From Symsagittifera roscoffensis (Eukaryota > Xenacoelomorpha > Acoela > Convolutidae): a stretch of 64,000 bases of DNA. Numbering within the stretch: the first letter of the stretch is position 1; every line of letters begins with the position of its first letter. Shown here piece after piece: positions 10,389 to 23,395 of this stretch. The notes beneath the pieces are model-generated. The model was not told the DNA's origin. It did no database searches and saw only the letters and a list, made by a program, of their open reading frames with translations. Position numbers and translations under genes: made by a program. Where the stretch lies: contig NC_087062.1 in the NCBI RefSeq assembly GCF_963678635.1, positions 23,166,370-23,230,369 of the forward strand, written 5' to 3'.

Positions 10389-13300
10389 ATGAGCCACACT
10401 CAAAGTGACGATAGTCCAGATGACGAAGAGGTTTACCCCTTTCTCATAGATGCACCCGATGATAGAGGGCAACATGATTTTTGCAAGAATTTACTCGTGA
10501 ATTTGTTTGAACCCGGAATCAGTCCATGCAAAGCAGAATTCCCAGATGTAAAAATCAAAAGACAAATTAATAAACATTATTTGAAAGACATATGTAACTT
10601 AACACAACAATATGGAATCTACACCAAAGAATTCAGCACACCAAATACGAATCATCGTAAATACGTAATTCAAACAGATGATCTTGAATTAGAATTTTCG
10701 AAAGTATTCCTAGAATATATCAAAAGCATACAATATTATAATTCACAAAGAGCAAACTCTATGTTCACTAATGAAGTTTTTGCAATAATATATACCTATA
10801 TCTCTTTATAAGAAAAAACAGAATTTCAAAGTATCTCACCAACTGAAACATCCAAACATACAAAAGTACGAAATGAAATTGCATTATTTTCAAACTTTCT
10901 ACATATAATCAAAGAAAATTTCACTAAAGATGATGTTTCACAACACACTAAACATGACTTACAAAAAATTTTGGCATGGTTTATAATAGATTATTTCACA
11001 CATAATTTAGACTTAATTTCACAAGCAAGAAAAAATTTCAGACCCCAAAATTCAAATGATGACACTGCCATTACAGAACAATCAGACTACGTTTGGGACC
11101 CTGAATGGTCTCATCCTACATTTATAAATATCCCACAATCCATCTCAAGTCAAGCAATAAGTACAATATCTTATCACAGAGATTATGTAAAAGTAATACC
11201 ATTAACCATTGATGCAACACCATTATACTACAATAGAGTTTTACCTGATACACGAAATAACAGTTTAAGTTCGACCGTCATACACAATGAAAACCTTAAT
11301 GGAACTAGAAATCTTACACAACAAGATATTCAAACACCATCACACTTCAGAAATGAAGAAATTGTCCAAACAACAACAACTACACAACAAAGTATTTAAC
11401 CAATACACCCAAATTTTAGCAACACCAGGAAATACAAATACTTCACTGGCACAAGTAACCTTACAATCAACCGTTAAAGCTTTGCTTGCTCCAAAATATT
11501 CACATATGGATTATCAAACATATAGACCAATGACAATACCGTCAAAAACACAAAAATCATTCACAAGAAACACCTTTGCAGAACATAATTATAATTATTC
11601 TCACAAACAAAGAACAAATCAACCTCCCCGAAAAAATACACAAAATTTAAATCACGTATGTTCTCATTATTGGAATCTCCCGAAAACATCGACAAATTCA
11701 GTAAATTTTCCAGATAATCCACGACCTTCACAGGATTATACTGAAAATTACCCATTCTTCCAACAAAATAAAAATAACCAACATACACCATTTAATACAA
11801 TCTATTTATCATCCGATGAAGATGATTATCACCAACCAGATATTTTTGCACAATATACTAAAGAATATCGCACACAAAGACCACGACAACCTCAACCATC
11901 TCGAAATATGAAAATTTACCCACAAAACCCAACAGATGTACAACATCCACAACAAATGCATATACAAAATCCATTTAACACACAATCTTTTCAACCAATA
12001 CAACCACAAAATCCAATGTCAATGCATTTTTATCAACCAACTCAAATGCAAAATGAAATACCGCTTCCATATTACCTTCAGCAACACGAAATAACAAAAA
12101 ATCAACTTTCAAATTTTTCGCAAATGCCAAATGCCGCGGAAACACTACAGATGACAATGAATCCATACCTCATGGGTGGATCATCAATAACATCCAATAA
12201 ACCACTGATGGTATTTACAGGAACAGACCCTGAATATTCTGTAGAAGATTATTTAAATGCAGTAACAGCAAATTTAATTTTAAATATAGGACCTGAACCA
12301 ATTAATACGCCACTACATGAAAATTGGATACATAGACGCACAGCATTGATACAAACAACTTTAGGTGGCGCAGCTCAAAAATGGTTTTCAGTATTACCTA
12401 TAGAATTAAAATCAGACAAGAAAAGATTTACACAAAAATTTTTAAAAATGCTTGACTCCGAAAGAAATAAACAACAGCAAAGAGTTTTATGTAATGAAAT
12501 TCGCAGATTACCAAATGAAATCATCAAAAAATTCGAAACACTAGTTCGAAAAGCATATTCACTTAATACACATGACTATAAAAACACAAAAATGACAGAA
12601 ATTTTAATGATGACCTTAACACCTCAATTAAGAAAAAAAGCAATAAAAAAGAGAGCATCTCATCCTTCCTCAATTTGAGAGCCAGATTTAGATTTTCGAA
12701 AACTAGTAGATAAACTAGAGCAAGCGGAAATCACAATGAAACTTGAAGAAACAGAAAATCTAAAACTACAATATGTTAATCGAATTGAAACAAACACTAC
12801 ACATATAAATAACATACAGGAATCAGATACAGACCTAATTGAAAAAATGACTGAAATACTAAATATCTATGAAAAACATCCACATTTTAAAGGCAAACCA
12901 TCTTTCAAAAAATGGTGTAATTATTGCCGACGAACAATACGGACACAGTATTTCCGAAAGTAGACAAAAACAACAAGATAATCAGAATAAACCTCAAAAG
13001 CATAAAGAACCAAATAAATTGTTCTATCACTATATGAAAAAAGATCAAAATCTACCAAACAAAAATATATATAGTAATAACAGTTCAGGAAAACCACTTC
13101 CGAACAACACCAATTACACAAGGAATCAATCACCATATAACTCAACTTATAGAGGAAGATCACCAGAACGAAGAAATACACAAAATTCTTCACAAAATAA
13201 TTATAATCGATCAAATAGTAGAAATAACTATTCGAGATCAAATTTCAATGCAACACAATTTGTTTCTAGATCCAGTTCCCAATCAAACCCAAGAAATAAA

Positions 13301-13990
13301 CACTATTCCAATAATCAATCACGAAACTCATCATACAACAGAAATAGAAACTATTCACATAATAGAAAAAGAAGTTATTCGTACAATCGAAATCAGAATT
13401 ACGCGAACAATCGATCAAGAAAAAACTCGTATAATAGATCAAACTATCACAGATCAAATTAAAATTATCAAAACAGATCACGGAACAATTCACAAAATCG
13501 AAATTCAAGTTATAATAATCAATATAGAAATTATTCCCAGTCACCACATAGGAATAATAACCATTATAATAATTCTAAACATCGATACAGAAGTAGTACA
13601 CCAAAACATCAAAGACATATTAATCAAGTACAGTCAAATGAAGAAACAACATCAGACCCCCCAGGTATTGATGACACAGGAAGTAACGAACTACAACTAA
13701 GTCAAATAAACTGTGGAACATCAGATACAGAAAGTGATACAGGAAATAACATCTCTGTAAATATGATAACAGTCGAAAACGACTATGAACCTATCATATA
13801 TGAACAACCTTTTACATCACATATATATGAAAATCAATTGGAACTCCTTCACAATTATTATATTGGACCCATCGATAGTACACAAACTGCACAAGAAGTA
13901 AACGAAATTAACACGGTAATTAAACCCGATGAAAAAGACAAAACAAAATGTTCAAACACAAATCATATTTATCAAAATATACAAAAATAA
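10389..13990 (+). pseudogene. gag: Gag polyprotein, broken
   Basis: The gene starts at an ATG at 10389 (MSHTQSDDSPDDEE, acidic). One in-frame TAA interrupts it at 10809-10811, and the frame resumes and runs to 11399. It shifts to the frame open from 11287, which carries a Gln/Asn/Pro-rich linker and then a capsid-like domain (about 12180-12670: KPLMVFTGTDPEYSVEDYLN, WIHRRTALI, LGGAAQKWF). A TGA lies at 12676-12678. A frameshift near 12940 splits a CCHC zinc knuckle (WCNYC..., then YGHSISE, last Cys replaced by Ser). The remainder to 13990 is an Asn/Arg/Ser/Tyr-rich nucleocapsid-like tail with an acidic end. In a Ty3/gypsy element this would form the virus-like particle. Confidence 0.8.
13180..13560 (+). 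repeat. Asn-Arg-Ser-Tyr repeat region in nucleocapsid
   Basis: Within gag, the DNA repeats units resembling AAYTATTCRMRYAATAGA. They encode runs such as NYSRSN, SYNRNRNYSHNRK and SYSYNRNQNY, so Asn, Arg, Ser and Tyr dominate about 125 codons. It is a low-complexity, positively charged, probably disordered RNA-binding tail that supplements or replaces the single zinc knuckle. Confidence 0.7.
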
Positions 13991-14066
13991 CAACCCAGAG
14001 AAAAAATTTGGACAATACCATTTCTCTTAGAAAGTCCAAGAAACAAAGAATTTCAACCACCAGATC

Positions 14067-14771
14067 TTGAAATTGATTTTTTTAATTGATTCAGGAGCAG
14101 AATCAAACATAATTAATATTTCCACATGGAATGAAATCAAAACGTTACATCCAAAATTAACGCCTCTTGCAACCTCTAGTAAGTTAGCAACAGCACAAGA
14201 ATCAACATTAGTAAATTATGGAAAAATCCAATTTTTCCTTCTCCCCACAAGAACAATGGAGCAAAATAAAATTCTAAACAAACCATTTAAACAAATATTT
14301 CATATTACTGATATTAAGCACAATATCATTGGCATACCATTTATATCAAAATATATACCAACAATCAACATCCTAAATAGTAAAATACTAATCAAAGATA
14401 AATACACAAAAACAAAAAAAACAGCTCTAACATTTTTTCAAAGATTAAACAAACAACCACCATTCTTCTCAAAATTTTATCCAATTTATAACCAACAACG
14501 GAAACACTTGAAACCATTATCAGGAAATATATATAATTTTTCAGTCAAACAAGTTCACCAGTATGATAAAAGTCAAAATAAACAACAACTTTTTATGTCA
14601 GACTTTGAATTTAAACCTATTCACAAGTTTTTCAAAATCACGATCTCATCTATAAAATATTTGAAAAACACGAATTCGGACATCATTTTGTTACACGTGT
14701 ATAACAATACACCGTATCAAGTAACATTACCCTTAGGACTTTTAGGATATTGCGAAACAAACATGAAGTAG
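14067..14771 (+). CDS. pro: Retroviral-type aspartic protease
   Basis: LIFLIDSGAESNIIN holds the catalytic DSGA signature of retropepsins, and HNIIGIPFISKY about 80 residues later corresponds to the conserved second half of the fold. The frame is open for 234 codons and lacks an ATG near the motif, as expected for a protease translated as part of a polyprotein. The C-terminal 100 residues form the linker to RT. The upstream junction with gag contains a stop and a frame change. It would cleave Gag and Pol during particle maturation. Confidence 0.8.
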   Translation: MKLIFLIDSGAESNIINISTWNEIKTLHPKLTPLATSSKLATAQESTLVNYGKIQFFLLPTRTMEQNKILNKPFKQIFHITDIKHNIIGIPFISKYIPTINILNSKILIKDKYTKTKKTALTFFQRLNKQPPFFSKFYPIYNQQRKHLKPLSGNIYNFSVKQVHQYDKSQNKQQLFMSDFEFKPIHKFFKITISSIKYLKNTNSDIILLHVYNNTPYQVTLPLGLLGYCETNMK

Positions 14772-16740
14772 CCTACCGCGTAAATAATATACTCCAATTA
14801 TTAGATATTTGCCAATCCACAATTCTTGACGAAGAATTATCCATAAATAACATAATAAGCAATGAAAAGAGAAACACATATTACTTCACAAAAACACCAT
14901 ATTTTAAACCAACGTTCAATATAGCAAATTACAGAAAAGAACAACAAAAATTTTTAACGATGTTTAATTTTGAACACTCAAAAATTACACAAATCGAATT
15001 TGACAATTTAGCAAAACAACTGTTAAAATATTCAACAGTCTACGCAACATCAAAATTTGACGTTGGAAAAATTAGTTCATCACTACATCTCCCGTTAAAA
15101 CCTGACGCAGTTTTCAAAAAACAAAGAGCTAGTAAAGTACCAATTCATTTACACGACAAAGTAAATAGATTACTTGATATTTTAGAACAATACAAAATTA
15201 TCTCACCAGTAAATAAAGAAGAACAAACACTTGTATCAACCCTTTTATCAACCCTGTTATCATTCTAGCAAAAGGAGAATCATTAAAAAATAGTTTTAGA
15301 CGCTAGATACCTCAATTCACTAATTGACGAATCGAAATGCAATTGGCCTATTGAACCAATACAAGTTATCTTAACAAAAATAAATGGAAAATACTTTATA
15401 ACCGCAGATATGAATAGTGCATACAATCAAATGCCACTAGATGCACAATCATGACGTTTAACACAATTTGTTATTGGAAATCAACAATATGAATTTAATC
15501 GCCTATTCTATGGAATTTCCATAGGACCAGCAGCATTTTCAGCTTTTATGAGTAAAATTTTTGGACCACTAAAACTCAAGAAAAACGCAATCACCTATTT
15601 GGATGATGTTTTTATGCAATCACAAACAAAAAAAGAAATGTTTACGGTTTTAGAGCACTATCATAAAATACTTCAGAACGAAAATCTGAAGGCCGCTCCC
15701 GATAAATCACACTTCTTTTTGACACGAGTTAAATTTTTAGGACATAATATAGAAAGAAACACAATCACTCCATTAAAATTACGCATTGATGCTATTCAAA
15801 AACTTCAACCACCAACAAACAAAAAGAAAATCGAAAAATTCCTTGGAATGTTAAATTTCTTAAGCAAGTACGTTTATAAAATGCAATTATATTTAAGACC
15901 GTTCTATAAAATCCTCAGACAACAAAATAATTTTGAATGGACCACTGAACATCAAACACGATTTGAAGAAATTAAAAAACTTTTAACTGAACAAATTTCA
16001 AACACAATTCCAGATCCAAATCAACCATTCTATGCAATGTGCGATGCTTAAAATTTTGGCATCGGCGCAGCATTACTACAATCACATAGTGGTACAAATA
16101 AAATGAACCTTATATCAGCAAATTCCCGATTATTCACTCAAGCAGAGCTACGATTCTCAACTCTAATGAGAGAATGTACAACTATAATTTGTACACTTAC
16201 AGAATATGAATTTCTGATACTTGGATCAAAACATCCAACAGTTCTATTCACAGATCATAAACCAATCATTTTTCTCTTTTTTCACAAAAGTCAAATCCAA
16301 ATCACCGAGTTTATAGATTTCAATTAATTCTAATGAAATTTCCAAACTTACATATAGTTTGGACAGCAGGAAAGAATCTTGCATTACCAGATACATTACG
16401 TCGAAATACACCACCTGAATTACTTACACGAAAAACTACAGTTGAAATACCAAAAAATATAAAATCTTACCTTGCAAAAAACGAAACATCACCCCGACTA
16501 GAATGCAAACATGCAGTAAAAACTGACATTGACCAATCACAAATAAATAACCTACAAAATTTTCCACTCTACTTAGATTGCCAAAATAATCACTACGAAG
16601 TTGATCTACTAGGAATATCAACTTTCAAACCAATTCCATACTCACAATGGATAAAAAATAACACCCAACAAAAACGAATAAAACACTACTCGTTTAAAAA
16701 AAGACTTTTTTCCATTAATCGAAAAAAAAAATTTAACTGA
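14750..16740 (+). pseudogene. pol: Reverse transcriptase-RNase H, broken
   Basis: An RT N-terminal segment (LPLKPDAVFKKQRASKVP, then VNRLLDILEQYKIISPV) precedes a break near 15268. The fingers/palm follow (DARYLNSLID, ITADMNSAYNQMPL, FYGISIGPAAFSAFM) and the catalytic box YLDDVF at about 15596-15613. The connection reads KFLGMLNFLSKYV. RNase H has AMCDA, FGIGAALLQ and TDHKPIIFLF, with a tether at 16333-16740 (LHIVWTAGKNLALPD). Visible breaks are a TGA at about 15452, a TAA at about 16048, and frame changes near 15270 and 16330. The gene would copy genomic RNA into DNA. Order and motifs are those of Ty3/gypsy. Confidence 0.85.
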
Positions 16741-18631
16741 TAAAAAAAATTTATCAAGACCACAAACAAATGATCCAAAATACACAAAAAATCAAGTTTT
16801 TGACCTCCATGACCCACTTGACACAATTCCCCTATCAAAACTAGAAATTGACAATATTTTTCTCCCTCCAACAGATAAAATTACACTTGAACTCTTAAAA
16901 CAATATCAAAATCTTGACCCAGTAATTAGACAACTAAAATCATGGCACAAATACAAAACTATGCCCGTAAAAGCAAATACCACAATTTTAGGAAATAAAA
17001 CACTCCTCCGATATTTCCGAAAATTTAAAAATACAACAATTATTGAAAACACAGACCTTCTAGAATATCAATTAAATGATTCTACAGTTCCCTGTCTCCC
17101 TTTAAGTATGATACTAATAGCTTTTAACATTTCACATACACAAAATACTAAAGGACACTCTGGATCAGAGAAAACATTTTCAAACCTTACACAAAATTTT
17201 TATTTCCAAAAAGCACCAATTTGGATAAAAGTATTATGCAACGATTGTATAATATGTCAGCTAAATAAACCTTATCCAAATCAAAAACAAATAGCACAAA
17301 AACAAGATTTTAAAGGACAAAGTTTATATTTTAACCATCGTATTTCATTCGATACAAAAGGACCAATTTCACCATCCTCTGAAGGAAACTCCTACATTAT
17401 GGTAATTGTTGATGCATTCACACATTATGTAACACTCAACCCAGTACCACATTGTAATGCTTATTATGCTTACACAACACTTTATGAACACTGGATAGCT
17501 AAATTCGGATTACCCGAAATCTTAGTTACAGATAACGGTACAGAATTCATAAATAATGAAATCATCACATTATATCACTTATATAACATCAAACATAAAC
17601 CACGTACATATCATGCACCTTGGACAGACGGTTTAGTCGAAGGTATGAACCGTTCACTACAAGAATATCTTAGATGTATCATAAATGGAAATGATACAAG
17701 ATACACAGAATGGTCAGCAGATGTAAAATTATTTCCCTTAGCATATAATTCACAAATTACGACAACTCTAGGAATGTCCATATACGAAATGGTTTTTTCA
17801 ATCAAAAGCCACGTAAACCAATTATGTTTACAGCAAACTCTCATAAAAATGCACAAGGTTATTGCCAACCAAATAAAGACTCAGTTTGTTATAACCTACC
17901 TTTACACATGCATGATGAAGATCATTTTCATCACCCACAAATCCTTAAATTAGCCTCCGGCACAAAGACCGTATGGATTTTAAATAGAGATAAAAAACAC
18001 AATGAAATTTACCAAAGAGTAACAAAAAAATTGTTACAAAGGCAAAACATTAACGAACAAATTAATTCACGCTTTACACTAGCCTGAGATTTGAAAATTG
18101 GAACATTTGTCTTAATACCTAATTTTAGTACACAAAAAGGAATTTCTAAAAAATTACAACCCCTTCGCAAAGGACCATACCAAATAATTGCCAAACCCAC
18201 TGACGTAACATATAAAATCACCGATTCAAACCAAAAAGAAATTGTTCAACATCGGAACAATCTATTGCCTTACTACCCAAAAGAGTACGCACTACGCGAA
18301 TTAACTCAATCATATTCTTTCACAGGTTTAAAAGTTATTCAAATCATCCACATACGGAAAAAGAAATAGATGAACAAAACGACATTCATCATGGAAAACA
18401 AAATACAAAACCAACTACAACCCAAAACAATTCAAAAAAAATGATCAAAAAATACCTCAAAAAGAAAGGAAAAACAGGAAAATGATAGAAAAAATTTTAC
18501 CACAAGAACAAGTCGAGAAGTCAGAACATAGAGAGTCATCACGACTTAGAAATCAACCACGTAAAAACTACAAAATATTCATCACACAATCTAAAATATT
18601 AAAGAAAGTTGAATTTCAAAAACAACTTTAA
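16741..18631 (+). pseudogene. Integrase with C-terminal GPY module, broken
   Basis: The best frame is 16961-17953. It contains an N-terminal zinc-binding region (HTQNTKGHSGSEKT, then CNDCIICQLNK) and the catalytic core with SFDTKGP, LVTDNGTEF and DGLVEGMNRSLQ. The spacing between the last Asp and Glu is 35 residues, the classical D,D35E arrangement. After a frame change near 17870 and a TGA at 18086-18088, the C-terminal domain contains LQPLRKGPYQIIAK, a GPY/F-type motif. The polyprotein ends near 18631 after a RLRNQPRKNYK tail. It would insert the cDNA and leave the 4-bp duplication seen here. Confidence 0.85.
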
Positions 18632-19218
18632 TTTTAAAATCCTCGCACCTCTCGATCATACTGAATCTTCATTTTTCAAAATCACATGCTGACAAAACAC
18701 GCAACAATTCTAGTTCAAATTCAGTCAATAGGATTCATTCAATCCGTCACCTTCTATAACTATAACACCAACCTATTAGACGAAAGATATTAAACTCCAG
18801 GCATATCTATAACTATAACTTTACAACCTCCAGGTCAAAAATAAGCAAACCACTCAGACTTGACAACTAAAATAAATACCACCATAATATCATAACCCTC
18901 CCTTATCTAATAACGCAAAAGTCAACAATATTATCCCAACTTAGACCTCAAAAACCCTCCAACCAAAAATGGTAAATTAGCCTAAAGTAAAAATACGACC
19001 GTATTCATTTGGCCTTAAGTACAAAAATCTCAAAAATACCCCAGATCACCTGACAAATAAAAATAAAGCAAAGAGGACCTCCCAAACACCATAAAATTAG
19101 CCCCCAACAACTTTTCACAAAACTCAACCCACTTGTCAAAAAATCAATAAATAACTCGACCACACTTGAAAATCGCCCCAAACAACAAAAAATATTCGAC
19201 CAAGAAATCATTTCTTAA
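18632..19218 (+). other. Spacer between pol and ORF-B
   Basis: There is no convincing sense frame. The sequence has repeated YTATAACTATAAC blocks (near 18757 and 18810). An antisense frame at 19005-19211 overlaps it but has no motif. The spacer may hold a splice acceptor for the downstream genes, but I cannot pick one confidently. Confidence 0.45.
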
Positions 19219-20799
19219 ATGCTCTTCTCTCGATCAGTCAATATCCTTAAAAATTCAATTTTCAACATTTTCATAAACTTTTTCACAATATTTAAATTTT
19301 TATTCATATTTCTCTTTGATACCTTTGAAGCTTTTGTAATAATTTTAATCATTTTTTGCAACATTTTTAAAATTTTCTACTCCCTATTTGAAATATATCT
19401 CCAACTTTCCCAAATCATTGACCATATTCACAGGTACGATAACCCAAAGTTTATTTGAATGTTACGAACAATTTTTAGTAGAACTGATATTTTTTTACTA
19501 TTTGTAATTTTTATAACATTTTCATCATCCCTAATATTGACAATGTGCAAATGTATAAAAAAGGCAATAATCACATTCGCCTTAGCAACAATCCTTTTAA
19601 TTATTTTCCTTGAAGAATACTACAGTAAACATAAATTTTTTCACTATGAAAAATCAATCAGAATACTTTCAAAAATTGCTAACCAACAATCACACAATCA
19701 GTCTTCACCGACATCATCCCAAGAAAACCCGACAATACCTACAACTACCCAAAACCCCCAAACATCCACACGAATTTCTCTCCAAGATAACCCATACACT
19801 TTTGAAGAACGACACGCTCGCTTATCCGAACCATTAGAACCAGTTCAGCGACAAGCACCCCTAAGTGAACCAACATATAATTTATACCCAACATTACCAC
19901 AAAAATTAAGTAGAATAAGACACATTAGTCAAAATCAAAATACAATTGAAATAAATAGACAAATTATACATCCACGACAAAATAGAAATTTTCAAACCCC
20001 CCGAGTTCATTTTGATATACCCCAATCCCCACCACCAATTACTCCAGAAAACCCAAATAGCACATTACCAGAAACCCCTACACTTCTTTCACAACGTAGC
20101 ACCTCAAGTATACCCTCAGATTACTTAGGTTCAACACCAACATCTGAACAAATACGTGACAATCCCTTTAATCCCCCCCCCCCCCCCAACCAAACATCAC
20201 GACTACCATATTGGACAACCCACTCATTCACACAAGGTGAAACAAATTTAATAAATGACCCAATAGATATTTCTACGGATACAACAACATCATCATCACT
20301 ACCAGAAACATTATCACTACCATCAACACCATCAATAAGCCAGATTTTACCGACGCCTTTCCCACTAAATTTTCCAAATAACCTCGACGCTAGATATCGA
20401 GAACAATCATCAACAAATATCCCTTTAAGATTAGATTGAAACACGTTCACAGCACCCCCACCAATATTTGGACAACATCCAGAAAGTAACCGACTCCACA
20501 ATTGGGCACTCAATAGACTACAATATAGACAACACATCCACGAAGACTTTCGTGACCATAACATCCAAATATTCCAACAAAATAGTCTACAATTAAAATT
20601 CGAAATCACGATTAAACTCAACAACATTGTTCAACATCCTTACCCATTAAACCCACCCAATATAACAGCTCAATCGCTACCACCACCATTTATAACAACT
20701 GAAGTAATATATAAGTACGACAGATATACCAAAAAGACAATTGGTTACATCACATTTTATAACCCATACTCAGGATTATCATACACATGTATATTCTAA
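19219..20799 (+). pseudogene. ORF-B, membrane-anchored Pro/Ser/Thr-rich protein
   Basis: One frame runs from an ATG at 19219, interrupted by TGA at 19456-19458 (with an ATG directly after it) and TGA at 20437-20439, to a TAA near 20799. The first ~130 codons encode several very hydrophobic segments (runs of Phe/Ile/Leu), including a clear transmembrane helix at about 19486-19545. About 290 codons rich in Pro, Ser, Thr, Asn and Gln follow, then a short globular tail ending LSYTCIF. It sits between pol and the env-like gene, and its end overlaps the env start. No homologue is recognised. It may be a second surface protein or an env leader. The C-run at 20176-20187 encodes a Pro stretch. Confidence 0.55.
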
Positions 20800-23260
20800 A
20801 AATATTGATATTTCAACAAATATTTTTTCTAATATTTTCCGATCAGAACACAAATCCTTCTCCTCGCACAGGACCCCAGGACTTATTAGTAACACACTAC
20901 GATTGTGAAGAAAATGAACAAAAAACACTACACAAATATGCAATAAATCAAGTATCACAATGCGAAACAGAACCACAAGCTATAGAAACTACAAATGTAT
21001 TAGCGACACTGTATTCAAAAGCCCGAGCAACAACAGTCGCAGGATATAAATTTACAGCAACATTTTCCGAAAAGAAAGTACATTGTTCACAAGTTTCAAA
21101 CGGAAATAAAAACCGACGAATCATTCTACCAAAGTAATATAGTACGACTTCTACATCTAAATCCCGATGATTGTTAAAATGAGCTACTCAGAATAAATAT
21201 CACAAGAAATAAAAACACCGACAGAAAACTAGTATATTTTCAAGTCTTTGCCGATTCTGTACATCAAACAGAACTTGAAAGATATCAAGGACATATAAAA
21301 CTAGATGAAAAATACCCATACAACGGCGCACACGGAAGATTAACTTATGCCATACACGATAAGCACTGGATACCACACATTGGAATAAATAATCCATCAA
21401 ACTGCAAAGCAGACACAAAAAAAAGGATATCAAGAAATAATGTTTTTCGATTGGAAAAAACAACTCGAAAAAATACAACTCACACGAGATTTATCCGACA
21501 ACACAATGATCTATCAAGGAATTAGATTACCTTGTAAAAACGATCAAGGTTATTGTGATCCTACAACACGGACACAAGCAACAATTGTTTGGTTTCCCGA
21601 AGATACATGCACAACATTTCAAGTAGCAAAAATACACGCTCGAATGATGAAATTTCACAAAAAATATTTTATAGAATCAATTCCATGTAAATAAGTCCAT
21701 CCATCACGAAAACAAAGTACTGATTTCCGAAATATCCATAATACAGAAAATAAATTAACACGTTTCCAAATATATCAAGAAACAGAAATCGCATGCAAAT
21801 ACAGGAACCCACTTTACAAAACACGATATTCTGAAATACTAGTTGAATACGAAAAAGGTTTCGACATGACCACTGGAAAAATAAATTTTGACCCTTATGC
21901 CACAGGTCGCCCTCTAAACGAAAGAACATCATAAATACCAGTTAACTTTCAAAAAAGCAATGGTCAACCTGGTGGAAAACTAAAGCCACATGACACTAGA
22001 AGTACACGTTTACAAGAACTATCACTAATGAATAACACTTATTTTGGTAATATCCACTATGATATCCACTTAGATATGAAGTTAGACTACACGATTAGTC
22101 GAATTTTTCAAGAAATGTTACTCTCCGAATTAGAAACACTTCACCAACTATGCGAATTAGAAAGGACACAAATCCTACAATCACTCGCACTAGCAGTATT
22201 AAAAATACCCTACGCAGGATATTTATTGTCAGGATATAGATCAAATTTTCTAGACTACGAAGGAAACATTTTATGGTTTTATACTTGTACCGAAAAAGTA
22301 TCACCACTATATGTTTTTGAAGATAAACGCTGCTATAAAAGAATCCCTATATTTTATAAAAATAAGGTACATTTTGTTGACACACTTTCGTGACGAACAT
22401 ATTTTTGGGATACCGCAGTCCCATGTGGATCAGAAAATAGCCACAATGTAGTACAATTGAACCCTGATGAAGATAAATATTATCTTCTTACTCCATACCC
22501 TACGTTAATGCAATCACTCAAAAAATTTTCACCCGAAAGCATCAGAGCTATTGCTCGTAATCCAAATATTGATTTACAATCAATTGGAATATATTCAAAA
22601 TCAGATATCCAACACCACATTAGAACACAACAATTCCAAGAATTATTAACACAAATGGACACTATACAAAAACAATCAATTGATCAAAATTTACGAAAAC
22701 TTGCCGAAACCGCAGGATTTGCAGATACTTATTGCAAAATAAGATTATAGCGGATATTTTAAAGAAATTAAAGACTATATATATATCTAAACGGTGAAAA
22801 ATACAGACCACAAGATATTTCACCTATAAATATTTTTAGCTTTGTTACGCTAAAAAATGAAATTTTCGATTTTCTAGGATGGCCCTATTACATCTTAGAA
22901 AAATTAACTATCCTATACGCAATGTTTAAATTTATAGGATTTCTTTTTTCACTTTTAAAAGGAATCTATAACACATGCGCTATACGCACACAAGTAAATA
23001 GACAAGCAAGTGTAGCATGCATACTATTTGCAGGATTTTTTGGAATTTTTTCTTCATCAATAAACAAAATTCTTCTAGACGCACAAATAAAAGAATATAA
23101 TACAAAAATAGCGACAAGACAGAACACGTACGACGAAGAACATAATAACATAGAAGTAACACCTACCGCACCACAGTTGCCACCCCTACCACATAACCAT
23201 CCATTATCCTTAGTCCCACGTAATTTCCGAAACCTAGCAATAACACAACCCAAATTTTAG
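20787..23260 (+). pseudogene. env: Envelope-like fusion glycoprotein, broken
   Basis: It begins with a hydrophobic signal peptide (about residues 4-18, KILIFQQIFFLIFS), followed by a Cys-containing ectodomain. The frame changes near 21100 and 21430, then one frame runs from 21440 to 23260 with stops at about 21692, 21932, 22391, 22748 and a cluster just after. Motifs include PCKNDQGYCDP, TIVWFPEDTC, CELERTQILQ, AGYLLSGYRSNF, CYKRIPI and FVDTLS, then an AVPCG block. A hydrophobic C-terminal anchor lies at about 22985-23070. From memory of the families, this motif order recalls jingchuvirus and gB-like (class III) glycoproteins rather than baculovirus-F-type errantivirus envelopes. That attribution is inference; envelope identity by signal, Cys pattern, anchor and position is stronger. 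Confidence 0.65.
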
Positions 23261-23395
23261 ACCAAATATATCGCAAAGTCCCATACAACATATAATGACA
23301 CATCATTCACAAGATGATAATACATATGAACAAATTATAGAACAACCCCATACCACCGCTTTTCAGTCTCAAAATAATCATTTTTTTAGCCCACG

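Noticed and set aside
11561-13547. Antisense Tyr/Phe-rich frames opposite gag
   Set aside because: They are mirror images of Asn/Gln-rich gag repeats; composition is explained entirely by the sense frame.
19005-20627. Antisense frames at 19005-19211 and 20121-20627
   Set aside because: They lie opposite ORF-B and its spacer, arise from the A/C-biased sense strand lacking TTA/CTA/TCA-type codons, and carry no motif.
10809-22750. Alternative genetic code or programmed readthrough to explain many in-frame stops
   Set aside because: TAA, TAG and TGA all occur and frameshifts are equally common; ordinary decay of a defective copy explains them.
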